Of a DNA stretch of 64,000 bases, positions 11,955 through 23,286 are shown one piece after another. The stretch covers positions 186,001-250,000 of the forward strand of contig JAFEVB010000021.1 in NCBI GenBank assembly GCA_032629725.1. The letters are read 5' to 3'. The notes under the pieces were generated by a model. The model worked only from the letters and a program-made list of their open reading frames with translations. It ran no database searches and had not been told where the DNA came from. Numbering within the stretch: the stretch's first letter is position 1; each line of letters opens with the position of its first letter. The position numbers and the translations under genes were made by a program. Source of the stretch: Gremmenia infestans. Taxonomy: Eukaryota > Ascomycota > Leotiomycetes > Helotiales > Hamatocanthoscyphaceae.

Positions 11955-12585
11955 TACCCAGTCAAAACCAGTACCTAGCCAAGAGACCTCGTGTTGCGCT
12001 GAAGATGGCAAGGAGCAGCTCGGATACCGCCTCTTTAACGCGCGTTTCCCCTTCGAACTGGCCACTATGGGCCATGGCTCTTTAGTAAGTTTTGGAACCA
12101 ATTGCTTTCACTGAAATGCTCTTTTACTGTTGGACGTTCACGTTATTCGCAGTATGGGCGTTTATGTGGTCTTGGCTACCTAGAATACTTGAAACTCCAA
12201 CAGGTCAACAGGCCAACATGGGCCCCGTTAGACTTAGACACATACATATATAAGCAGAGGAATTGTATGTGTCAATTTTCGATTGTTCATCAAACTCAGC
12301 ACTTTCCTCTAAACCTAAACCAGCACCAGCATCAGCACCAGTTCCAATCCACTCCAGTTCAATCCTTTTGATCCCTTTATCCGTGAGTTTGAATCTCCTT
12401 ACACAACAAGGTAATGAGACCTTTGAACTAATGGCTTGACCAGAAAGTCCCGTTTCTTTCAACCAGCACCAGTTTTACCTATATCCACCTGACCTTCTGT
12501 AAACGTGTAAGTCTAAAGACTCTTCCAGGACGGGATTATGAACCTCAGGCTAACAGGTCGGCTAGTGTCTCAAGCTTACTTCAAC
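11955..12585. other. Intergenic stretch upstream of the DUF6914-like gene
   Basis: No gene recognised. A low-complexity CAGCACCAGCATCAGCACC-type run lies near 12320-12345; it may be part of the promoter or 5' UTR of the following gene. A first in-frame ATG at 12538 would add 16 residues to that gene, but the family-like start is at 12586. Confidence 0.4.
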
Positions 12586-13040
12586 ATGACTCGCGAGATC
12601 TTTTTGCTCGTTTTCCCCCAGACCAAAGTCCCTGCGCACTGGTCCATGTGGATCCCCCAATCCGATGGGGATATCGAAGGAAAGATAATCCATGCCATAG
12701 GTAATCCTTTCCAAGGCTACAAGCTCGAGATTAAGGACTACAATATTTCGAAGACCGTAAGGAGGTATCAGCAGATATCGTTGGGGTCTATTCATGATGA
12801 TTGGTTGCCCTGGCTCGACTCCAAAGCTGGGGGTGTTCCCACTCCTGGTGTTAGTCGAACTCCGTTGGACCCATTTGCAGTAATTAAGCCACATGTGTTA
12901 AGAGAATAAGTTCTAAACTGATAGTTTTATAAAGAGAAAATTGTCAAAACTGGCTTGCAGATTTTGTGAACGTTTTAGTAAAGGACCAGGTAATGGATCA
13001 GGGGGTTCTTAATATTCTTAAAGCGGCCCCAAAATCCTAA
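12586..13040 (+). CDS. Small fungal protein of unknown function, DUF6914-like
   Basis: Exons 12586-12896 and 12935-13040 give 138 residues. The first exon alone reads IFLLVFPQTKVPAHWSMWIP followed by a short beta-rich region, which resembles a widespread family of small ascomycete proteins that I associate with DUF6914 from memory. After a stop codon in the unspliced frame, the sequence resumes with ENCQNWLADFV and LVKDQVMDQGVL, the usual C-terminal CQ-x-WL helix of such proteins. A 38-nt intron (GTTAAG to TAAAG, with CTAAAC/CTGAT branch-like words) joins the two without a frame break. The role is unknown. The intron is at the short end of the fungal range, so an RNA-seq junction would decide the model. 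Confidence 0.65.
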
Positions 13041-13595
13041 TTTCCTGAAATTTGATGCTATTTGTCGGGATTATGGGGAGTGGTTGCGGACCTTTCTAGT
13101 CATGTGACTTAGCGCGGCTGACGTAAGCGAAGAAGGCATAACCTCTTCGTGTTGCAACCCATATTAGCTACTAGAGATCATGAATGAAACCACCAAAACC
13201 AGTATCAAGTCTTACTAGCTAGTGAGAAGTGATCACCCCCTGTGATACCAACACTATTTGCATTTAGAAATCGCCTAAATACTGTTTTATAGGATGACTT
13301 AGGAGAGGTTGTATTTATCACACTTATTTTAATTTAATTTCATTTTGAAATAACAAAGACGAAACTAGTGCGACCAGGCGTATCATGTCCTTGTGTGGGC
13401 GACTCAAACCAAGTCTCTTGTATTTGGCTTTCGGCCATGGTTGAATTAGAATGATATTTTTGCCTCAGAAGGGTTCTTAGAGGGGCGATCTTCGAGTCGC
13501 TCCTGGAAGATCTCTCTATACTATCATCTAAATACGCACTTGCCCTTTCCTTAGAGAATGCGCAGCCACTGTCTCTGCCAACATTCCTCTTGTTA
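13041..13595. other. Convergent intergenic region
   Basis: 3' flanks of the DUF6914-like gene (plus) and the APH-type gene (minus). A 116-codon open frame on the minus strand at 13340-13690 overlaps the end of the APH gene in another frame and has no recognisable domain; I regard it as chance. Confidence 0.45.
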
Positions 13596-14571
13596 TTAGC
13601 ATCCAAAAGATTGGGCATAGAAGCTCCAAGCGTCATAACACTCAGGGATGTCAACAAATCGCGGTATATATTCAGTATTCCACTCTCCATTATACTCAGC
13701 CGTATAAGTGGCTTTACAGTATTCCCAGTAATCCGGGTACCAACCCGATTGATGCCAATCTATAATAGCAACAATGCGATAGGGTGCATCAGACGTAACC
13801 AAGATATTGCTTGGATGAAGATCGGCATGAGTGAAGGTGATAGGCGAATTATCAGGAAGTAAGTCGCGGAATGGATCAGGAATAAGAGAAGGATCCGGCC
13901 AATGCATTTCCAATCCCCGTTTAGTCAAGAAGGAAAGCCAATCGTGGAATTCCTTAACTGAAGAGAAAGGGCCAGCGGGGGGCTTCGTCTCGTCTGTGAA
14001 CATAATATCAAGAAGAGGTTGGCGGTTGACGTGACCTTAAAAAATTAGCTTATAGGTATATTAATGATTTCAGAAAATTCCTACCTAGGAATTGGTTCTC
14101 CGGAACTTGTTTCAAGCTTCGCAGCTCTGATAACATCACCCGAAGCTGGCCACAAACGTCTATCCTCTCTGGTTTCAAAAGCGACTTCCATTTATTCTCA
14201 AGCGTTTCACCTTGGATAAGCTCCATATATATAAAAAACTCTCCACCATCTTCACACCAGCCATACACTTCAGGAACAGGTACTTGGTTAGGCAGAAATC
14301 GGCGGATTACCCAGAGACATAAGGCTTCCGCGATAGTGATCTCTCTTCCGTATTTGACAACGAGTTTTAAGTTTTCGAATCGAACAGTCATAGATCTTGA
14401 CAGGTGGTGGGATTTTTGAGCAGCACGGACGATAGCAGGCGAAGGCAGAGAAGAATTTGGTCCATTCTCAGAAAAGTATGTTGATGCTCTAAAGACGACT
14501 GATGAGTCTGATGGGAGCATTTTAACTGAGATGCTGCGACCAGCATTGTCGTTTGTAGATGTTGTACTCAT
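13596..14571 (-). CDS. APH/choline-kinase-like phosphotransferase family protein
   Basis: Cytosolic small-molecule kinase-like protein of the fungal APH (aminoglycoside phosphotransferase-like) family; the substrate cannot be read from sequence. Exons 14571-14085 and 14035-13596 splice in frame to 308 residues. The N-lobe has LKLVVKYG with the nucleotide-binding Lys, then VPVPEVYGWCEDG and FFIYMELIQGETL. The C-lobe has the Brenner-type catalytic motif HADLHPSN (H232, D234) and the metal-binding IIDWHQSGWYPDYWEYCKA. The ATG at 14571 (MSTTSTND) is the first in frame; the longer open frame starts with GTG. Such genes are numerous in ascomycetes and often have no known role. All expected catalytic residues are present. 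Confidence 0.88.
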
Positions 14572-15226
14572 TATTGCAGGGATGCGAAGAATTGCGCTTA
14601 AGAGCTGCGGAAGTTTATTTATGATTTCGCGAAGCAATTTAGTGCTACTAAGAGATCCCACTGTGATTCGAAAGAGTAAAATCGCATAATCTTCCAGAAT
14701 TGATAATCGCGTTTTCCTTTTGAGGAAAAACGCTGACTAAGCTGACACTAAGACACGTGGATAAGCCACGTGAGTAAATAAATGACAACACTCGGCTAAG
14801 TATCCCATGTGGCGTGAAATGATTGGACAAGGCACTTTCTTTCTCCCATTACCAGCCCTTGATATGTTCCTGCTGTTGTACAGTTTTTGGTTTGTGAAAT
14901 GCTCAACCTTAATGAGATGTTGGATATTAAGGGTTATCAAAGTGTGCAACGAAGGCCCGTGGAAAACGGTAGATAATGAAGAAGGGAGTAGGTGGTGAGG
15001 ATGAGTGGATCAAGTACCGCGTGGATGCGTATTTGATAGTTGAAAAGAGATTTCTGAGGACGAGCATGGGAGGTGTTTATATCTAATATGACCAGCCCGC
15101 CTGTGGACTCGAAATAGGTTTGATCAAGGTTGGTAATAGTATATATTCAACCTAGAACTTTCAGCTCTCTAATAAACATTGCGGGCCCACTATATTCTCT
15201 ATCTGTCCTGTCTTTACCTTTAAAGA
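14572..15226. other. Intergenic region between the APH gene and the HET relic
   Basis: No gene recognised. It should contain the APH promoter. Two CACGTG palindromes (E-box type, near 14754 and 14768, reading acacgtgg and ccacgtga) lie about 190 bp upstream of the APH start. Confidence 0.45.
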
Positions 15227-16764
15227 TCACACGATACTTAAAGTCTTCTGATCCACCCCAATCAACACTTCGCGCTCCCTCGATTCGCCAATAAGAGCTA
15301 TTCCAATCCTCCTATACTCCGATCCTGTATCTTCCGTCGTAGTGCACAATCCAGTCGCTGCTAGGGTAACGTCGCAGACTGAGCGTGGCATACTCCCTGG
15401 ACCATCGAAGCAGCATCCATATTGGACCGGATACCCATGCAAGGTACCATGATGTTTGAAAAACTTGCTATCTGGTTCTCCCATAACGGGATTATCTTCG
15501 AGACGAACCCTCCAGACGGCGGCTTCAATAGTCAGTCTCCCACGCGTATTATAATTTTGGGCCCCGACAATCGCGAATGGGTCAACCGCGATATTCTTAA
15601 CCAATCGTTTGAGAAGAGAATGGTAGTAAACCCCACCAAAACTCAAAGAAGCCCACAACCAAGACGGGAATTGGTCGATCTTTTTCGCTTCCCTGGATTG
15701 GTTGCTCCAAGCCAGTCCATCCGCGGGCATAGAGAGGCGCATAATTGACCTGTTGGTTTGCAGATGGTATACTAGGGCAGACGTAGACAGCAACATCTTC
15801 CTGGAGCTTCCCAACAAGGCACCTCTCCACTGGATATTTTAGAGAAGCACGTTCCGCGAAGAGGCCCGCCTCACTGTCTGCCGCAGCTGTGGTAGCGATT
15901 GTACAGAATGCATTGTGATAATAATCACCCATCCTGGGCGCTTCGTTATACCAGCCGTCCCAGCTCTCCGGGGAGGGCTGGATAGTTCTCTGCTTGGATA
16001 ATACAGGTGGCATCAATCCAGAGATAGCGTACGCCTAACGCCTAAAGACCGAGTGAGCGTGACAGCATCACGAATTGTTTTGGGCAGTGAGGAGAGTGAG
16101 ATAACGGATGTCGAGAAAGTTGAGTTTTGCGGGTTGTTTTTGCGCGGTCATTGCCTTGACCCCAACAATAGCTTAGGATCAGATGCATTCCGTTCTGATT
16201 GCCTGTTTCAACGAGTTTGATTTCTGGGGGAGATTGGACGTCGATGACACGCGTTGGCAGGGGGGTGATGGGCCTTCTGGCTAGAGACCGAACGGCATTC
16301 ATACAACCAAGGTTGAATGCTAGTACGTAGGAGGCGATCTAAATCGCTTTGGTATGTAGATGAAGTGAAGCCTAATAGAAGTTTTGATCAGATTCTCCTC
16401 TTAGAGCAAGGGAATGAAGAAGAAGGTGTAATATCTTACTTCGAAGATCGACCGCTGAGGAAGATAAGGCCACCGACTTGGGGACAACCTCTAGCGACCC
16501 ATATGCGAAGGCAACTGAGGTTTTGGGATTCGTAATTGCGATAACGATATTACTAGCCCCAATATGAACTTCAATAGGCTCAGCACATTTCGGAAGATCA
16601 ATAAGAAATTCCGTTTCAAACAAAAGCGTCTGCCGAAAGAGTCGGCACAACTGGCATCCAGCGGCTGCTGAGGCATCCAGAGCTAAGAAGTTTCCATGAT
16701 GTGAAATAGCCTTATGTTTCCCTTCTGAGGCCATTCCTGAGGAGTGGTTTGACACTCGTGGCAA
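15227..16764 (-). pseudogene. Decayed HET-domain (heterokaryon incompatibility) gene
   Basis: HET proteins trigger cell death on fusion of unlike fungal strains. Here the order of HET landmarks is kept but the frame is broken. An N-terminal GCQLCRLFRQTL segment (16764-16372) and the PTRVIDV / LILSYCWGQGNDRAKTT block (about 16260-16130) come first. Then come SLPKTIRDAV, YLWIDATCIIQ, ESWDGWYNEAPRMGDYYHNA, and PLYARGW. An exact 7-bp tandem duplication at 16032-16045 shifts the frame between SLGV and RYLWID. At least two more frame changes occur near the YCWG block and after CIIQ. After ARGW the sequence jumps almost at once to PSWLWAS, a motif normally well over 100 residues downstream, so an internal deletion is likely. 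The C-terminal 150 codons stay open (YRRIGIALIGE). No ATG starts the N-terminal segment. Confidence 0.75.
16032..16045. repeat. 7-bp tandem duplication (CGCCTAA x2) that frameshifts the HET gene
   Basis: Two adjacent identical CGCCTAA units on the plus strand. Removing one unit makes the minus-strand frame read continuously from the TIRDAV-type segment into YLWIDATCIIQ, which matches the expected order of HET motifs. Confidence 0.75.
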
Positions 16765-17317
16765 GTTTGCTGTCTCATTGTCCTTCCACGCTATTTAATG
16801 ACTAGCTTGAAAGTTGTCCTTCGATGGAGAGATCGGTAGCGTCGTGCAAGGGGTTGCGAAGCCGCAGCCGCCGTTGTCAAAGTTCGACATCATCGGCATG
16901 GTTTCAAAGCTTTCGGTCAACATTCCAGTGTATACATGTGGTGTTCTTGGAAGTCGAAAAGTGTTTTTAACTTTTCTGGTCTATCACAATTGAAGTCGAA
17001 TCCAAAACTGGGTGGTAGGAGAATATGCACGAGGCAAACGGAAAGCGGGAAGAGATATCCCTTAAAGGAAATCGATGGGAAATATGCAATGCTCCCCTTG
17101 ATGACCTGTTTTTTTTTCGATAAGTGGACAACTACTCTTGATTTTATGAGGAATCACCGATTTCCATTCCTGGTGCATATGCTGCGGTCTGCAAAAGTCT
17201 TGCCCTTCTTTTCATCCTCGTATTTGGACTTTGCCCCTGAATAAGTGTAGCTGTGAAATTGAAGTTGGAAATTCAAAAGCCTATATCCCAATTCATCGCG
17301 GAGAAAGAAAATTAAGG
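16765..17317. other. Intergenic stretch without a recognised gene
   Basis: Holds the upstream flank of the HET relic and the 3' flank of the His-rich membrane protein gene. A plus-strand open frame (16936-17244) shows no domain. Confidence 0.45.
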
Positions 17318-17832
17318 CTAGGGTGGATAGTCCATCCCCATTCTTTGCATAGCGTGACTCAACATGAAAATAAACATTCCCAACCACACTATAAAGAACA
17401 GAGCTATGAAAACCCCACAGAATATTCTTCTCATATTCCACATGTTTCCATGTCTAGTCGGAGGTTGATAGTATTCTCTTTCATCATCGTTCACCTGCCT
17501 AGCAGAGCTATAAGCTGGAGGTGGGTATAAGGGCTGGGTTTCAGATAAGTCATCATATGGTAGATCAGGGTCATCATGGTGGTGCATATGGTTATCGTGA
17601 TGATGGTCTTCGGGTTCAGGAACCCCATGGTGGGTATGCTGGTGATCGTTGAAGCTTGGGGGTTGGTCATTCTAGTCACGTGAGTAAGGCATTCGGAGAA
17701 AACAGACTCTGGAATTGATCTTGAGAGGACGGAATAGAAGAATATACATACATGATGACTGTTATCTAGAAAGGTATCTCCACCATGAGATGCATGTGAT
17801 GTATCCGCAGCTGGTGCTGAATCGGGTGTCAT
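17318..17832 (-). CDS. His/Pro-rich single-pass membrane protein, unknown function
   Basis: Exons 17832-17752 and 17671-17318 (intron GTATGT...CTAG, 80 nt) give 144 residues. The N-terminal half is hydrophilic and dominated by His, Asp and Pro (HTHHGVPEPEDHHHDNHMHHH), followed by a Tyr/Pro-rich stretch (TQPLYPPPAYSS). A single hydrophobic segment of about 20 residues (FCGVFIALFFIVWLGMFIF) sits near the C-terminus, leaving a short tail ending MGMDYPP. There is no N-terminal signal peptide, so a tail-anchored or type II topology fits. The His cluster could bind metals, which is inference. I do not recognise the family. The frame across the splice and the composition support a real gene. Confidence 0.65.
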
Positions 17833-18813
17833 GATGGCTGCCTGCGTAAGGTAAGGTATTTTGGTTCACCCTGCCTGATTTCTGGGGCACAGTCTGTGTT
17901 GGATATTGGTGGATTATGGAGATTTCAGGGTTCGAGTATAGCTGTCAACCAAGTTGCTGTTTAAACAAGTACAGGTTCAGTCCACGTTGAAAGACTTTTG
18001 AGGAATGTGAGGTTGAAGAGAAGGGAGCTGCGCCACGAAGGATGCATTGCTTATGGATCACATGATTTAGGCACGTGAGATGCAGAATAATAAATTGTTT
18101 AGAGGGCAATTCGAAGATCATAGTAATTGAAATGGGCTATGTTCCTTTTCATTGGCACTTGTCGACCATATCGAGCATTGCTCTAAAGGTCAATAGATGG
18201 ATTGCAACTCCAGTAGGATGCTCGCTTAGAAAAAGGGGGTGGGGTTCTGAAGTAGATGGTCACTTTGAATCATCCCACAAGACGTAAGTTTTAATGGAAT
18301 TGAAGACAGGCTGCACTTATTTCATGTAAAATTACGGATTTTGTTTACCAAGTCTATCTAAAGTAATTCATATGACCATAATAAGTAGAACTGACAGCAA
18401 CTATTCAGTCCTGACATAGATCCGGCTTCTCAATGTTAAGCCGAACTGCAATAATCTATACGTCGCACCTTATCCAGATTTCCCCCCCTGATCCACCCTA
18501 AAAAACAGTGGGGAAAACGTTCAGATTATTCCTATACTAATTCGCATATATACTCGAAATGAAACTTTATATGCACGAATGACTGCACATACGTTGTCCA
18601 TTAATTACGAAATCTAGGAAAGAAATTATAATATGACTATTATGCTTATATTAATTAACGCCTATATAAGTAAAGAAACGCTACCTAAATACATTCTAAA
18701 CAATTCTCTAAAGTATAAAATCTAAGGCTATCAGGCGATAGTAAATCCTTTCTCCCCCGCAAGTATTAGTTCGAACTACGAGTACTATCATCCTGCCACT
18801 TGGCATATGTACC
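17833..18813. other. Intergenic region with an AT-rich patch
   Basis: No gene recognised. About 18500-18720 is TA-rich and lies just downstream of the helicase stop codon, so it probably includes that gene's 3' UTR. It may also include a small RIP relic, but I found no repeat partner in the window. Confidence 0.4.
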
Positions 18814-21800
18814 TTACCGTTCTGCCCCCGCATCATCATCCCAATAACCCGTAAGAATCCCCGGTGTACTGACCCTTTGCTGCATCTCAGGCGGATGCTC
18901 CTCGGGCGGCTCACTCCCCACCCCACTCCGCCACGTCCTAATATCAAGACCCCTAACCCCACCGCCCAGATCTCCAAATCTCTCCGTCTCTACCTCCTTA
19001 CCTTTACCCTTACTTTCCGCACTTAACTTAACATCCAGTCCTTTCGCACTCCTCAACGCCTCCAGCTCATCTACACTAGTCACACCCGCCAACCCCACAT
19101 CCTCTTCATCAATGACCCGTCCCGGCCACTCGTGCCTCTCATCCTGCCTCCTCACAATCCTGGTCTCAACCGGACTCGCTCCATCCACCAAGCGATAACT
19201 CCTCGTCTCATCATTCTTCTGCCCGATCCTGTTAACGCGCGCATACGCCTGCATCTCGCGCCCGAAATCATAGTCCGGCTCCATGAGCACGATGTTAGCG
19301 GCGCGCGTGAGCTGCAGGCCTTTACCAAGGAGGGAAGGGGGACCGATTAGGAACTGTAGGTTGTCTTTGGGGTTTCTGCGCGTGGTGGTTAGGGGGACCA
19401 GTGCGTCGGTGAAAGCGTCGAGGGTGGATGTGCGTTGGCGTTGGGGCATGTTGGTGTGGAGGAGGCCGACGCGAGTTTTTGTATGTTCGAAGTAATTTTC
19501 GATGAACTAATGCGCCAAATTAAATATATCAGCATGTAACCTTCAATCTCAATCTCAATCCCAACCAAGAATGTAAAAGTGGGGGGAGGGGGGAGGGAAA
19601 GGACTCGCCATCTTCAAAATCAAGCCCACAACATTAAAACTCGTAATAACCAGCAGCTTCCTCTCGCGTCCCAGCGTATCCTTCCGGTCTAAAATCTCTC
19701 TCCGGATGAAATTATACAACCAGCAGCACTTGGGGCTATTCTCTACAATGAGATTCAGTTTCTGGAAATACGGACACTTACGCTCCTCCTTCGGGTTTCG
19801 CCATTGCATGCATTCCTTGGAAGACATATCAATCTTTGGAGTCTCTGTAGGCAACCCCTTCGAGGGGCCCTGAAAAAAGAGAACCAGATACGGGAACGTG
19901 GCGAAAACACGGTGTTTCCACTCCGCTCGACACTCGGCGTTGAAATTGAGTTGGAGGGGACGAGAATCATATCCTTTCGCAATAGGGTCTTTGGCCTCAA
20001 AAGCGGCTTGAGTCTCCAGTAAGAGCACGTCTTTCTCGCGGTCCGTGACACGCACGTAGCTTTTGATGACGTTCTGGAGTGCAGGATATCCGTCCTTGGT
20101 GGGCGTGACGAAGATATCTTGATGGTAATGCGGCTTTAGCTTCATAAGGGGTCTGCCGAACCAGAGCGAGTCGGTTGTACGACGAAGCATGTATGTTTGT
20201 AGGAACGGGAACATCCGCTCTCTGAAGTCTGGAAGCATGTCTCTATAGCCCACGTTCCGCTTTACGTAGCGCTCAAAGTCGGTGCAGACGACGTCTAATT
20301 CTTTGTAGCGCAGACCGGGAATCGACTGGTATTTATCGTGGCGATCCCAGGATGATATGCGTTCGAGACCATGGTGTTGATGGGGGATTATATGTTCGCG
20401 GTGGTGTTCGAGTGCCCATACCACGCTCTCCAGACCCCGTGGCGTGCCTGGGAGAGGAGTCCCGGAATATCCCCAGAGAAAAGGCCGGGCATCCTGACCC
20501 TCTAATTCAGCGAGCACGGCAGCCCGTCCTTTGTTTTTCTGGTAGTCCTCATGACACTCATCACTCATGGCAATACCCACCACAATCCCATGTCGTTTTC
20601 CTTTATAAAACTCGACCTTACCACTACCATTCTTTTCAAGCCGATGCTTAACACCATCATACTCGAATGCCTTCTTCACCCAGTTCTTATACTGGTGCGC
20701 CGTCGTAAGCAGCAGCATCCTCTCTGATCCAAAGTTCGGTACATCGGGTCCACTGAACGGTGGTCCAGGGGCTTGGTCTGGCCCAGAGGTGCTCCTCCAG
20801 GGAACCTTCGGGCGAGCTTTTATTTCAGCCACATTTTTCGCATGCCGCGCATCGACAATGTCAAAGCGTCCATCTTGTATAAAGACCGGAGGATGAGCGA
20901 CAGCGAGGCGCATTTGAAGTTTATCTTCCGTAACATCGACATGCTCATTCCACTGCTCACGCCACTGCAGCACTAACCCAGGCGGAACGACAGCAAGTCT
21001 GATGCCAGGCTTCGGCTTCATGTTTGCAGTAATACTACTAGCGACACAAGGACACGTAATCCAGCCTCCGCGCCGAGATCGTATGCTGGGGCAGATGTTA
21101 TGCTCGCCATCCTGTAAGTGCTCTGAAAAATGCCTTCCGTCGACATCTTTCCTCGAGCGCGCAATATCGCTCCATAACCACGCTAGTTGGCGCTCAACGA
21201 CGATATAAGACAGGAATGACAGCGTTTTCCCCAGTCCCATCTCATCAGCTACGAACCCGCCGCCGATTTCGCGGCTTTGGATCATTTGCCAGTATACGCC
21301 GAAGGCTTGGTATTGGTAGACTTTGTTCTTGAGACCGGCGATAGGGATAAGTTCATTGGGGCCGATGGTGGTCGGATCAAGTTGGAAGAACTCACAGCAG
21401 GAGTTCCAGCGGAGGGTGTTGCCTTCTGGTTCTGTGGGATCACGCAGTTGCATTAATTCATCTGAGTCCTGAAGACGATGGAGTCTTTTCCAATCAACAC
21501 CAGTCAGCAATTAATAAATCATAAGGGGGCTCATGAGTAGGTGAAAACATACTCAGCAACCAAAAACTCTTCTTCCTGAGGCATATCATCCACATCCTCC
21601 TCAAGCGGCCCAATCTCAGCTTCCTCCTTCGCAAGACTCAACTCCGAAAGAGTCTGCTCTTGCTCCAATTTCTGCGTCACCTCAGGCGCTGTTACTTCTT
21701 CATCTCTAATACCGCGGACGAAACTTTTAGTTTCATCAACCGTGTATTTAGTAGCGATAAGTGCGTCGAGTCTCTTCACTTTCGTTTCCTCGGGTGCTAC

Positions 21801-23286
21801 AGGCGATGTACTTCCCCTGTACGGGTTTGTTTGCCATGCTGTTGGTTTACCCACTATTCCGTGATTAGCATTTCCATTGCACCATCTCGGAAAGGTAGCT
21901 TTCTCAAACGGGATGGAAAAACACAAGAATCAGCATACTTGAAAGCTTCTCAATCTCCCTCTCTTTCTTAGTCTTCACCACCTTGTTCTTGGCATTGATG
22001 TTTGGACTCGATGGATGCTCAAGACTCCACCTACCCCCACCAATTCTAGATGCAAGCGTCTCCCTGGTCTTCCCCACCACCTTCGACATCCTCGCCTTGA
22101 TACCCGAACCCTCACTACTGCTCTTCTGCGTGCTCGAGCTCCACTTCGAGTTTCTAAGATGAACATCAGGATCAAGTTCCCCTGGCGAATTCAGCATGCT
22201 ATTTCTGGGTTCCTCGGTCCTGGGGGAACGAATGGCCGAGAAGACCCTCGTGGGGTCGGTGAGGGACATGCGACCTCTCTTCTTTTCTTCAGGCACGCCA
22301 TTGTCGACGGGGGGTTTAACGGTCTGAAGCGGGGGCGGCGAGATAGGCTTTTTGCCTTCTCTTCTCAGCTGGGCTTCTTTCGATCGTCGAGTTGCCAATT
22401 CTCGCCCCACGCGCGCTTTTTCCTGGCTTGGTGATTCAAGCGCGAAGTAAAAGTTAAGGGTATTGCTTTGACGGGCGCCGAAGAGCTGTGTTAGTGCGGC
22501 TTCGAAGGTAGGCTGACGCGTGATTTCTTTGACGGTTTGGTAGGTTGTTTTGAAGGATAGCGTGCCGTGCTTACCGTTGAAGGGCTTGTCCTGGAAAATA
22601 GGTAGGTTAGAACTTAGGTTATCTTTGTTGTTGAACTCGATCTCGAATTCCTTGAGGAACAGGGCGAGGAGATAATTCCTCGTAGCCAATATATCGAGGT
22701 TTGGAGGCACGCAGCGTGTTGCAACAATCTCAGCTTCTGCAATAATATTGTCAATTGCAGGAGCACCATCAGGATTCAACACGTTGAGATGAAAAGTCGT
22801 GCCCGAAAGCGTATTGGGAAGACCTTTGGCTACCACTGGTTTCTGGCGTAAATCTTTGGATTTCGACCACGCATCCTGAATCCATACTCGTGCCCATTGC
22901 CGCAACCATTTTTCCGGCACCGGTCTGATATTCGTTTCATGTGTATACGGAACTGACTGCAGCGCCTTCACAATCTGCTCCTGCGCTTTCCTATACGGTT
23001 CTTTTCCTTGAGGTCCGTCAAGGAAGACGAGTAAAACGCCAGACTTGACGATTTGCTTGCGGATTTCCTCATGTACTGCTAGCATGTCACTGTCCGAGGC
23101 TCTGAGCCCTGCTTGAAATGCACCGGGGCGCGCATGGCGTAGGGAAATTGGGGCTGTTGTTTTAAACCAGGCTGACCGACCTGGTTCTGAATGTGGGGGG
23201 CCGCCGTTGAGAACTTTGATCTCACCCTCCACCGGCTCTAGATTAGTTTTTAGCCTCTTGGTGGGATCATCGGCAGGATCCGACAT
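18814..23286 (-). CDS. Large SNF2-type DEAD/H helicase-like ATPase with a long unique N-terminus
   Basis: Predicted 1,420-residue SNF2-superfamily ATPase, probably nuclear. Exons 23286-21939, 21898-21553, 21484-19609 and 19506-18814 join with frame preserved. The first ~560 residues have no domain I recognise. The ATPase core has Walker A DEMGLGKT (G648-T652), motif Ia-like LAVVPPGLVLQW, motif II as DECH (873-876) instead of DEAH, and WGYSGTPLPGTPRG as motif III. The second RecA lobe has GPPSLLGKGLQLTRA and motif VI QAYARVNRIGQKNDETR (from 1276). A 200-residue insert between the lobes includes an Arg/Trp-rich part. Intron 3 has no usable GT donor; ATG|GCGAGT with TTAG|TTC keeps frame, so it is a probable GC-AG intron. 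Start: MSDPADDP at 23286, since the longer frame upstream is AT-rich and non-conserved in look. Exact subfamily unknown. Confidence 0.8.

Noticed and set aside
13340..13690. 116-codon minus-strand open frame
   Set aside because: Overlaps the 3' end of the APH gene in another frame; low-complexity and no domain.
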